NCBI GenBank assembly: GCA_045603745.1
Contig: JAZUMQ010000035.1
Coordinates: forward strand, 1-13,413
Length of the DNA: 13,413 nt
Direction: 5' to 3'
DNA from: RGIG995 sp045603745
GTDB taxonomy: Bacteria; Bacillota; Clostridia; Oscillospirales; UBA644
The position numbers were made by a program, and so were the translations under genes. Shown here one piece after another: positions 6,546-11,771 of the stretch. Numbering within the stretch: position 1 is the stretch's first letter; every line of letters starts with the position of its first letter. The notes beneath the pieces were generated by a model. The model made no database searches and was not told the DNA's origin. It saw only the letters and a program-made list of their open reading frames with translations.

Positions 6546-6696
6546 GTCACACAAGTAAATATATCCGTTTTGGGAAACTATACTTTGGTAAAAAGTGTTT
6601 TCTCTTTTTGCTTATACCCAAAATGGAGTAAAGCTTGTGTGACAACAATAAGAGATTCGCTTTTTCGGTGTGTCTCTTATTGGGACACACTTTTTT
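6546..6696 (+). ncRNA. Structured leader RNA with antiterminator and terminator (candidate attenuator)
   Basis: From the predicted start, 6546-6555 (GTCACACAAG) pairs perfectly with 6634-6643 (CTTGTGTGAC). Inside, 6564-6574 pairs with 6617-6627 (11 bp, one G-U) and 6588-6595 with 6604-6611 (8 bp, one G-U), making a long stacked hairpin of about 98 nt. Next, CAATAAGAGA (6646-6655) pairs perfectly with TCTCTTATTG (6673-6682). The latter overlaps the terminator GTGTGTC (6668-6674) / GACACAC (6684-6690) plus TTTTTT (6691-6696), so the two are mutually exclusive. This is the architecture of a transcription attenuator or riboswitch leader, 21 nt before the zinc-ribbon start codon. It does not match any riboswitch class I know, and there is no T-box core. 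It could instead be a stand-alone sRNA. Confidence 0.65.
6668..6696 (+). terminator. Intrinsic terminator at the end of the leader
   Basis: The stem GTGTGTCTC / GGGACACAC (6668-6676 / 6682-6690, one G-U) has a TTATT loop and is followed by six Ts. It overlaps the alternative stem 6646-6655 / 6673-6682. Confidence 0.8.
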
Positions 6697-6717
6697 ATTT
6701 TAGAAAGGAAAACTCTT

Positions 6718-7203
6718 ATGAAGTATTGCGCCAAATGCGGAACACAAATGTCAGACGACACTATGGTATGTCCGCAATGTCACCCCGAAATTAACAACCA
6801 ACAACCTCAAACTTCAAATCAAACGATTCCCACAAAGAAGAATGCCTCTAACAAAATTATTCCATTAATTTCAGCCAACATCATTCTTAGTGCGTTGACA
6901 TTAATTATTTTGGTCATACTGCATTTTATTCCGTCTTCAAGTAACAACCCAACAAATGATAACAACAATTCAGATTTAGGTAATACAAACTCTAATATTT
7001 ACAGCTCCACCTGTCCAGAGGATGAACATGGCAATCATGATTGGGCACCCGCAAAATGTACTGAGCCAGCCCAATGTTATAATTGTAATACATATAGAGA
7101 CGACAAACTTGGAAACCATTCTTTTTATACCGACGACGATGGTTTTTGTGATTGTACATATTGCGGAATATTGTATGAAGTCTATATGGACTCATTGGAA
7201 TAA
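6718..7203 (+). CDS. Zinc-ribbon, single-pass membrane protein with extracellular Cys/His repeats
   Basis: A 161-aa protein. The N-terminus MKYCAKCGTQMSDDTMVCPQC is a cytoplasmic zinc ribbon (CxxC at 4-7, CPQC at 18-21). An Asn/Gln-rich linker leads to a membrane segment near 46-70 (IIPLISANIILSALTLIILV). Outside lies an Asn-rich tether, then HDWAPAKCTEPAQCYNC and HSFYTDDDGFCDCTYCG, two degenerate copies of the H-x-W/F...C...C-x-x-C repeat found in Clostridia surface proteins, probably metal binding. I start at the ATG at 6718 because it has AAAGGAAAA upstream, follows the terminator, and begins the zinc ribbon; an in-frame start at 6670 lies inside the terminator stem. It is first in an operon with 7228-7779 and 7730-8140. 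Signalling or metal sensing is possible; the function is unknown. Confidence 0.8.
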   Translation: MKYCAKCGTQMSDDTMVCPQCHPEINNQQPQTSNQTIPTKKNASNKIIPLISANIILSALTLIILVILHFIPSSSNNPTNDNNNSDLGNTNSNIYSSTCPEDEHGNHDWAPAKCTEPAQCYNCNTYRDDKLGNHSFYTDDDGFCDCTYCGILYEVYMDSLE

Positions 7204-7227
7204 TTATTTAATTTAAAAGGAGAACCC

Positions 7228-7779
7228 ATGATGAAATTTTGCACAAAATGCAATACTCAGCTCCACGATGATGACCGTTTTTGCACTAAATGTGGAAGTA
7301 AAACATTTGAATCCTCAACAGAAGCGACCAATTCAACAAACAATAGCAAAAAAGCAGACAAGCAAAAGAAAAATATCATGATTAATAAAGCGTATATATG
7401 TCCTATTGTCTTCGGTATAGTCCTTATTTTAATAGGATATTTAATACCAATTCAAGGCGGAGTATTAACCACATATGAATCTTTGAATGGCGTAAAAACA
7501 GAAAATTATGTTTTTGACGATAAGTACACTGCCATTGATGAATATGTGGGAGGCGATGCTTATAATTACATTATTGGTGCATCGCTTGTTGCAGGAAAGA
7601 TTTCTGGCATAATAACAACAAAATCTATTTTTGTTGTTGGAGGTACTTTATGTCTTTGTTTGGGAATTACATTAAAATTGTTAACAAAAAGGCAAATAAT
7701 TAAAACTGTTATAGGAGATTGTACCCCTTATGAAAATTACGAAGAAAATTCTACACACAATTGCTCTCACACTTCTTAG
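7228..7779 (+). CDS. Zinc-ribbon, two-pass membrane protein
   Basis: A 183-aa protein. The zinc ribbon KFCTKCNTQLHDDDRFCTKCG (Cys 5, 8, 19, 22) is followed by a Lys/Ser-rich linker, a first membrane segment near 55-75 (AYICPIVFGIVLILIGYLIPI), an outer loop of about 50 residues with YVGGDAYNYIIGASLVAGKISG, and a second membrane segment near 130-152. The VGGDAYN-yII loop is a recurrent motif of zinc-ribbon membrane proteins in gut Bacillota; its role is unknown to me. AAAAGGAG is 5 nt from the ATG at 7228; ATG 7231 is an alternative. The final ~17 codons overlap the next gene in another frame (50 bp). The odd hydrophilic tail (CTPYENYEENSTHNCSHTS) may come from loss of an earlier stop. Confidence 0.8.
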   Translation: MMKFCTKCNTQLHDDDRFCTKCGSKTFESSTEATNSTNNSKKADKQKKNIMINKAYICPIVFGIVLILIGYLIPIQGGVLTTYESLNGVKTENYVFDDKYTAIDEYVGGDAYNYIIGASLVAGKISGIITTKSIFVVGGTLCLCLGITLKLLTKRQIIKTVIGDCTPYENYEENSTHNCSHTS

Positions 7780-8140
7780 TTTAATAGTCGTATTCTCATT
7801 GTCTTCCTGTGGACATAATTCTATAGAAAAAGAAGCAAATGAGATTCTAAAAGAAGACTTAGACACTTCTGTTGAAATCATAAAATTATACTACAATGAA
7901 GAAAAGCAAGGTTATTTTGTAGAGTTTCAAACAAACTCATATACCGATAAAGCCGCCATTAATCTAGATACTGGTGTAATAGAGTATGAGAGTGAATTTA
8001 ATGATTGGTCTACAAAAATAGGAGAACACGAATACAATCAAAAAATAATTAATTCATTCTATGCTGAATGGTCTTTTTCTGTTGCTGTTTTTGAACATGA
8101 TGGCAGACCTAAAGATAGTGACTGGGAAAGAGTAAAATAA
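7730..8140 (+). CDS. Small lipoprotein (136 aa)
   Basis: The N-terminus MKITKKILHTIALTLLSLIV continues into VFSLSSC, a type II signal peptide with lipobox LSSC, Cys27 being the lipidation site, so it is an exported, membrane-anchored lipoprotein. The mature part of about 110 aa is acidic and alternates helix (SIEKEANEILKEDLDTSVEIIKLYY) with strands (GYFVEFQTNSYTDKAAINLDTG), resembling small PepSY/NTF2-like lipoproteins in feel, but no family is assigned. AGGAG at 7713-7717 is 12 nt before the ATG. The gene overlaps the preceding one by 50 bp, suggesting translational coupling. It is the third gene of the zinc-ribbon operon. No terminator follows before the next promoter at 8157. Confidence 0.75.
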   Translation: MKITKKILHTIALTLLSLIVVFSLSSCGHNSIEKEANEILKEDLDTSVEIIKLYYNEEKQGYFVEFQTNSYTDKAAINLDTGVIEYESEFNDWSTKIGEHEYNQKIINSFYAEWSFSVAVFEHDGRPKDSDWERVK

Positions 8141-8156
8141 TATAGTTGCACCACCA

Positions 8157-8185
8157 TTGACAGAAAATTCAAAATATGATATAAT
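8157..8185 (+). promoter_or_regulatory. Consensus promoter of the 19-residue peptide gene
   Basis: Perfect TTGACA (8157-8162), 17-bp spacer ending TGA (extended -10), perfect TATAAT (8180-8185). It is one of the best promoters in the window, starting 17 bp after the lipoprotein stop. Confidence 0.85.
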
Positions 8186-8208
8186 ATTGCTCGCCATAGC
8201 CAACTCCA

Positions 8209-8250
8209 TTTAATGTAACTACCTGAATGTATTTCATCATTAAAGGAGGT
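8209..8250 (+). promoter_or_regulatory. Possible hairpin touching the ribosome binding site of the tiny gene
   Basis: TTTAATG (8209-8215) is complementary to CATTAAA (8238-8244), and the last three bases of the latter are the start of the AAAGGAGGT site (8242-8250). ACCT (8221-8224) could also pair with AGGT (8247-8250). Either could mask the ribosome binding site. Confidence 0.3.
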
Positions 8251-8258
8251 GCGTCAGC

Positions 8259-8318
8259 ATGACTAAGAGGAAAACGAAAGTTAGAATCAAGGTTAAAGTA
8301 CAAATTCGTACTCACTGA
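8259..8318 (+). CDS. Tiny cationic peptide (19 aa)
   Basis: The frame reads MTKRKTKVRIKVKVQIRTH. It carries eight Lys/Arg, one His and no acidic residue, with alternating charged and aliphatic residues (KVRIKVKVQIR) that would make an amphipathic beta strand. It has a consensus extended promoter (8157-8185), a near-perfect AAAGGAGGT (8242-8250) 8 nt before the ATG, and a terminator 12 nt after the stop, so it looks like a dedicated transcription unit. It could be a secreted or intracellular cationic peptide, a small toxin, an RNA-binding peptide, or the leader peptide of a regulatory RNA. I recognise no homologue. No signal peptide is present. A minus-strand promoter at 8389-8419 points toward it. 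Confidence 0.55.
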   Translation: MTKRKTKVRIKVKVQIRTH

Positions 8319-8330
8319 CGATATGACCCT

Positions 8331-8356
8331 AAGAGAGTGTACACGCACTCTCTTTT
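8331..8356 (+). terminator. Terminator after the tiny peptide gene
   Basis: AAGAGAGTG (8331-8339) pairs perfectly with CACTCTCTT (8346-8354), six-nt loop, then TTGTATTTT. It ends the short unit and probably also the zinc-ribbon operon. Confidence 0.75.
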
Positions 8357-8388
8357 GTATTTTGAATGATTTTCGTGTGTTACATTAT

Positions 8389-8419
8389 ATTATATCATGT
8401 TGTTGAATTTATCTGTCAA
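8389..8419 (-). promoter_or_regulatory. Minus-strand promoter facing the tiny peptide gene
   Basis: On the minus strand TTGACA (8414-8419), a 19-bp spacer ending TGA, TATAAT (8389-8394). The spacing is long but the extended -10 may compensate. No frame with a good ribosome binding site follows, so an antisense RNA to the tiny gene is the simplest product (inference). Confidence 0.4.
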
Positions 8420-8443
8420 TAGTTTTACTTATAACCTTAAAAG

Positions 8444-8466
8444 TTACTTTACGAATTGAAGTTTTT
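8444..8466 (-). repeat. Right 23-bp terminal inverted repeat
   Basis: Exact reverse complement of 3598-3620. It ends 13 bp before the -35 of the dapA promoter. Confidence 0.8.
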
Positions 8467-8479
8467 CCTCGAAAACCCC

Positions 8480-8508
8480 TTGACAAATAAGGGAAAATGT
8501 GCTATAAT
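8480..8508 (+). promoter_or_regulatory. Promoter of the lysine operon
   Basis: TTGACA (8480-8485), 17-bp spacer ending TGC (extended -10), TATAAT (8503-8508). The predicted start near 8515 begins the riboswitch. Confidence 0.88.
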
Positions 8509-8518
8509 CGTATATATA

Positions 8519-8684
8519 TTGGTAGAGGCGCATCTCGTCATCAGTATTTTGTCCGTAAAAACGCTTGTCCAGAGCGGGGCAGAAGAAAGGGGCGGGTGCC
8601 GAAGACGATTCGTGGAACTGGATCGGTCTGGCAATGGGAAATAAGATTCCCTTTGTTGTCGCAGCAATGCGGAGAGCTATCCGA
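8519..8684 (+). ncRNA. Lysine riboswitch (L-box) aptamer
   Basis: The conserved L-box blocks occur in order: GGTAGAGGCGC (8521-8531), AGTA (8543-8546), AAAGGGGCG (8586-8594), GCCGAAG (8598-8604), CTGG...GGGAA in the variable arm (about 8628-8640), and the hallmark GGAGAGCTATCC (8671-8682), which closes the P1 helix with GGTAG at the 5' end. When lysine binds, this family normally favours the downstream terminator and switches the operon off. All four genes below it belong to lysine/diaminopimelate synthesis, in agreement with this. Confidence 0.92.
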
Positions 8685-8697
8685 AGAAACAGAACAG

Positions 8698-8727
8698 CCC
8701 GGTGCGGAATTTCCGCCGCCGTTTTTT
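8698..8727 (+). terminator. First (riboswitch) terminator in the dapA leader
   Basis: The stem GGTGCGGAA / TTCCGCCGCC (8701-8720, one bulged C) is followed by TTTTTT at 8722-8727. It lies 14 nt past the aptamer, the normal place for the expression platform. Confidence 0.8.
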
Positions 8728-8730
8728 CGT

Positions 8731-8773
8731 GATGGTTTGCCGTGTCTTGCGCAAACCGTCATTTTATTTTTTG
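8731..8773 (+). terminator. Second terminator-like hairpin in the dapA leader
   Basis: GATGGTTTGC (8731-8740) pairs with GCAAACCGTC (8751-8760) over 10 bp with one wobble, followed by ATTTTATTTTTTG. It comes just before the AAAAGGAG of dapA, so the leader carries two terminators in tandem. Confidence 0.75.
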
Positions 8774-8789
8774 AAAAGGAGTTTTCCTT

Positions 8790-9677
8790 ATGAACGAAAC
8801 CATTTTCCAAGGGGTTGCCACCGCCATCGTTACCCCCATGACCAAAGAAGGAGTCGATTACTCTGCTTTTGCCCGCCTTTTGGATTGGCAGATCGCCGAG
8901 GGGGTCAATGCTCTCGTAATTGCAGGAACCACCGGGGAAGGTTCCACCCTTTCCGATGAAGAGCATCGGGAAGTTTTGAAATTTGCCGTCGATACGGTCA
9001 ATGGAAGAGTTCCCGTCATTGCCGGCACCGGTTCCAACGACATTGCCTATGCCGTAGATTTGACCGATTTCGCCTGTAAGGTGGGGTGTGATGCCATGCT
9101 CGTGGTCACGCCCTATTATAACAAAGCTACCCAAAAGGGATTGATTCGTTCCTTTACCGACATTGCAGACGCTTCTACCAAGCCTCTGATTTTGTATAAT
9201 GTCCCTTCGCGTACCGGTTGCAATCTGTTGCCGAAGACCTGTGCGGAATTGGCAGATCACCCCAATATTTCCGCCATCAAAGAAGCCAGCGGAAATATTT
9301 CTCAGATTGCCGAACTTGCTGCCCTCGTTCGCGGGAAAATGGACATCTATTCCGGGAACGACGACCAGATCGTTCCGGTACTGTCCTTAGGTGGAAAAGG
9401 TGTGATTTCGGTTCTTTCCAACGTTCTACCTCGAAAGACCGTGGAGATTTGTGATTCCTTCTTTGCAGGAGATATTGCCAAGAGCCGGGATTTGCAATTG
9501 GATTTGTTGCCTTTGATTGATGCTTTGTTCTGTGAAGTCAATCCGATTCCGGTCAAAGCCGCTATGGCAGCCATGGGATTCGGGGAAAATTACCTTCGTC
9601 TGCCTTTGACTCCCATGGAATCTCAAAATGAAGCCGTCCTTCTTTCCCTTATGCGGGAACAAGGATTGAAGGTTTGA
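8790..9677 (+). CDS. dapA: 4-hydroxy-tetrahydrodipicolinate synthase
   Basis: A 295-aa cytoplasmic TIM-barrel aldolase that condenses pyruvate with aspartate semialdehyde, the first committed step toward diaminopimelate and lysine. Key residues are in place: the Thr pair and GTTGE block at 46-50, Y110 (TPYYN), Y136 in LYNVPSRTG with R141, and the Schiff-base lysine K164 in SAIKEASGN. Each is offset by three from the Escherichia coli enzyme. Length is normal. The ATG has AAAAGGAG 8 nt upstream. It is first of four genes under the lysine riboswitch and two terminators, so its expression should fall when lysine is plentiful. 13 bp separate it from dapB. Confidence 0.97.
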   Translation: MNETIFQGVATAIVTPMTKEGVDYSAFARLLDWQIAEGVNALVIAGTTGEGSTLSDEEHREVLKFAVDTVNGRVPVIAGTGSNDIAYAVDLTDFACKVGCDAMLVVTPYYNKATQKGLIRSFTDIADASTKPLILYNVPSRTGCNLLPKTCAELADHPNISAIKEASGNISQIAELAALVRGKMDIYSGNDDQIVPVLSLGGKGVISVLSNVLPRKTVEICDSFFAGDIAKSRDLQLDLLPLIDALFCEVNPIPVKAAMAAMGFGENYLRLPLTPMESQNEAVLLSLMREQGLKV

Positions 9678-9690
9678 GAGGAGAGACGGT

Positions 9691-10440
9691 ATGTCTTGTG
9701 AAATTTTAGTTTATGGCATGGGAGGACACATGGGGCGCGAAGTCGCCGCATTGACCCTTGCCGGATACCGCGGTTCTTCTTTGGCGTGCGGTGTGGACGT
9801 GAATGGATACGACGGCAATGCCGTTTGCCATTCGTCTCTGGACGACGTTACGGAAGAATGCGATTGTATCATTGATTTTTCTCATCATTCTGCCACCGAA
9901 ACGTTGTTGAATTATGCGGTAAAAAAGAATCTTCCCGTGGTTCTTTGTACCACCGGACACACCGAGGAAGAAAAGGAATTGATCCAAGCCGCTGCTACTA
10001 AAATTCCTGTATTTTTATCCGCCAATATGTCCGTAGGCGTTGCACTCTTAGTGGAACTTGCCAAGAAAACTGCCGCCACTCTTCCCGATGCAGAAATTGA
10101 GATTGTGGAATCTCATCACGATCGAAAATTGGACGCTCCCAGCGGAACTGCCCTTTTGATTGCCGAGGCTCTGCGCGAAGTCCGGGGCAAAGTTCCCTTT
10201 GTTTTTGGTCGTCACGGTCAGGCAAAGCGTACGAAAGAGGAGATCGGAATCCACTCTCTGCGCATGGGAAACGTTGTGGGAATTCACGAAGTGATCGTCG
10301 CCACAAACAATCAGACGATTACCCTGAAGCATGAGGCTCACAGCCGTGCCCTTTTTGCGGAAGGCGCAGTTGCCGCCGCAGAATTCTTGGTGGGAAAACC
10401 TGCCGGAATATATGATATGAATTCTATGTTATCCGAATAA
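9691..10440 (+). CDS. dapB: 4-hydroxy-tetrahydrodipicolinate reductase
   Basis: A 249-aa NAD(P)H-dependent reductase acting on the DapA product. The nucleotide-binding loop VYGMGGHMGREV spans 8-18 (glycines 9, 11, 12, 15). DFSHHSATE at 62-70 and CTTGH at 86-90 are family blocks. The substrate motif ESHHDRKLDAPSGTA at 140-154 supplies H142, H143 and K146. It is somewhat shorter than the proteobacterial enzyme, as usual in Bacillota. A GAGGAGAG site precedes the ATG. It lies 13 bp after dapA and 14 bp before the kinase gene, so it is clearly part of the operon. Confidence 0.96.
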   Translation: MSCEILVYGMGGHMGREVAALTLAGYRGSSLACGVDVNGYDGNAVCHSSLDDVTEECDCIIDFSHHSATETLLNYAVKKNLPVVLCTTGHTEEEKELIQAAATKIPVFLSANMSVGVALLVELAKKTAATLPDAEIEIVESHHDRKLDAPSGTALLIAEALREVRGKVPFVFGRHGQAKRTKEEIGIHSLRMGNVVGIHEVIVATNNQTITLKHEAHSRALFAEGAVAAAEFLVGKPAGIYDMNSMLSE

Positions 10441-10454
10441 GGAGTTTTGTTATT

Positions 10455-11771
10455 ATGGTAAAAGTATTGAAATTCGGCGGTTCGTCTCTTGCGGACGCGG
10501 AACAGTTCCGCAAAGTCGCCGCCATTGTGAAATCGGATCCTTCCAACCGTTATGTGGTTGCTTCTGCTCCGGGAAAGCGTTTCCCTGACGATATTAAGGT
10601 CACCGACCTTTTGCTGGAATGTTACCGCCTTGCCCGGAAAAAGGAACCCATCGACGAACCCTTTGAAAAGATCGAAAATCGTTTCCGGGAGATCATCGCT
10701 GATTTGGGTATGAATCTCTCGTTGGAATCGGAATTTTCCACGATTCGTCTGGTGATTAAAAACCGCGCCAGCCGGGACTACGTAGCGTCTCGGGGCGAAT
10801 ATCTGAATTCCATGATTCTTGCGGAATATCTCGGTTACGCCTTTCTTGATGCGGAAGACGCTATCTTCTTTACCGACGAAGGGACTCTTGACCTTGCCCG
10901 CACCGACGAATCTCTTGAGGTGCTTCTTTCCGAAGCAGATCGTGCGGTTATTCCCGGCTTTTACGGCTCCATGCCCAACGGGACCGTTCGCACCTTCTCC
11001 CGCGGTGGTTCGGATATTACCGGTTCGATCGTTGCCCGGGCATCGAAAGCGGATCTTTACGAAAACTGGACCGACGTTTCCGGAATGTTGATGGCAGATC
11101 CCCGAATCGTCAATAATCCCGAACCCATTCCCTGTATCACCTATCGGGAACTGAGGGAACTTTCTTACATGGGCGCCAGCGTCATGCATGAAGACGCCAT
11201 TTTCCCCGTCCGGGAAGCGGGAATTCCCATCAATATCCGCAATACCAACTGCCCGGAAGCCCCCGGAACTATGATCGTGGCTTCCGATGAAAAAGCAACC
11301 AAACCCCCTCATCACGTTACCGGTATCGCCGGAAAGAAGGGTTTTTCTGCGATTTACGTGGAAAAATCTATGATGAACGGACAAAAAGGATTTGGTCGCA
11401 GAGTGTTGCAGGTGCTGGAAGAACACGGCATCAACTTTGAACACCTTCCCTCCGGAATCGACACCATGTCCGTGGTGGTCAATACGGCGGAATTGGAACC
11501 GGAATTGGAAGCGGTTCTAAAAGCTCTGCAAAAATCCGTTGCTCCCGATAAAATTGACATTGTTGATGATCTTGCTATGATTGCCGTCGTCGGTCGCGGC
11601 ATGGTTCGTGCTCACGGTACGGCGTATCGGGTCTTTAAGGCTTTGGCAAGTGTGGACGTCAACGTCCGCATGATTGACCAGGGGTCCAGCGAATTGAACA
11701 TTATCGTCGGAATCAATGCCGCCGATTACGAAAAGGCGTTAGACGCTATCTACAAAGAGTTTGTGAAGTGA
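10455..11771 (+). CDS. lysC: Aspartate kinase
   Basis: A 438-aa aspartokinase that phosphorylates aspartate, the entry to the lysine, methionine and threonine pathway. The N-terminal amino-acid kinase domain opens VLKFGGSSLADAEQF (K6, GGSS 8-11). FSRGGSDITGSIVA and WTDVSGMLMADPR are the nucleotide and substrate blocks in the middle. The C-terminal third holds two ACT domains (about 305-370, GINFEHLPSGIDTMSVVV; and about 375-438, VNVRMIDQGSSELNIIVGI), the allosteric module. The riboswitch context suggests the lysine-sensitive isozyme; the feedback ligand itself is inference. The ATG follows AAGGAG. It overlaps lysA by 4 bp (GTGA). I use lysC by role; orthology among aspartokinase paralogues is not proven here. 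Confidence 0.93.
   Translation: MVKVLKFGGSSLADAEQFRKVAAIVKSDPSNRYVVASAPGKRFPDDIKVTDLLLECYRLARKKEPIDEPFEKIENRFREIIADLGMNLSLESEFSTIRLVIKNRASRDYVASRGEYLNSMILAEYLGYAFLDAEDAIFFTDEGTLDLARTDESLEVLLSEADRAVIPGFYGSMPNGTVRTFSRGGSDITGSIVARASKADLYENWTDVSGMLMADPRIVNNPEPIPCITYRELRELSYMGASVMHEDAIFPVREAGIPINIRNTNCPEAPGTMIVASDEKATKPPHHVTGIAGKKGFSAIYVEKSMMNGQKGFGRRVLQVLEEHGINFEHLPSGIDTMSVVVNTAELEPELEAVLKALQKSVAPDKIDIVDDLAMIAVVGRGMVRAHGTAYRVFKALASVDVNVRMIDQGSSELNIIVGINAADYEKALDAIYKEFVK

Larger units (their letters stand above)
3598..8466. mobile_element. AT-rich inserted element bounded by 23-bp inverted repeats
   Basis: Positions 3598-3620 and 8444-8466 are perfect reverse complements over 23 bp. They enclose 4.87 kb that is much more AT-rich than the synthetase and lysine genes on either side. 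The interior holds an IS4-superfamily transposase, an XRE regulator and mostly unfamiliar small genes. The repeats coincide with the outer limits of the AT-rich DNA and lie just outside two intact divergent host promoters. No target-site duplication is evident directly outside the repeats. The boundaries are seen directly. That the unit moved as one transposon is inference. Confidence 0.55.

Noticed and set aside
6474..6794. A plus-strand 106-aa frame across the leader RNA
   Set aside because: It crosses a promoter, a structured RNA and a terminator, has no ribosome binding site, and overlaps the zinc-ribbon gene in another frame.
8321..8356. The tiny-peptide terminator as a minus-strand terminator
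   Set aside because: Read on the minus strand the stem is followed by AGGG, not a T-run.
3585..8480. Target-site duplication flanking the 23-bp inverted repeats
   Set aside because: The bases just outside (TTTTATATA on the left, CCTCGAAAA on the right) do not match at any convincing length.
8449..9260. Frames over the riboswitch and dapA start (8449-8667, 8456-8644, 8497-8793, 8541-9260)
   Set aside because: They lie across a conserved RNA aptamer, terminators and dapA. No start site or recognisable protein.
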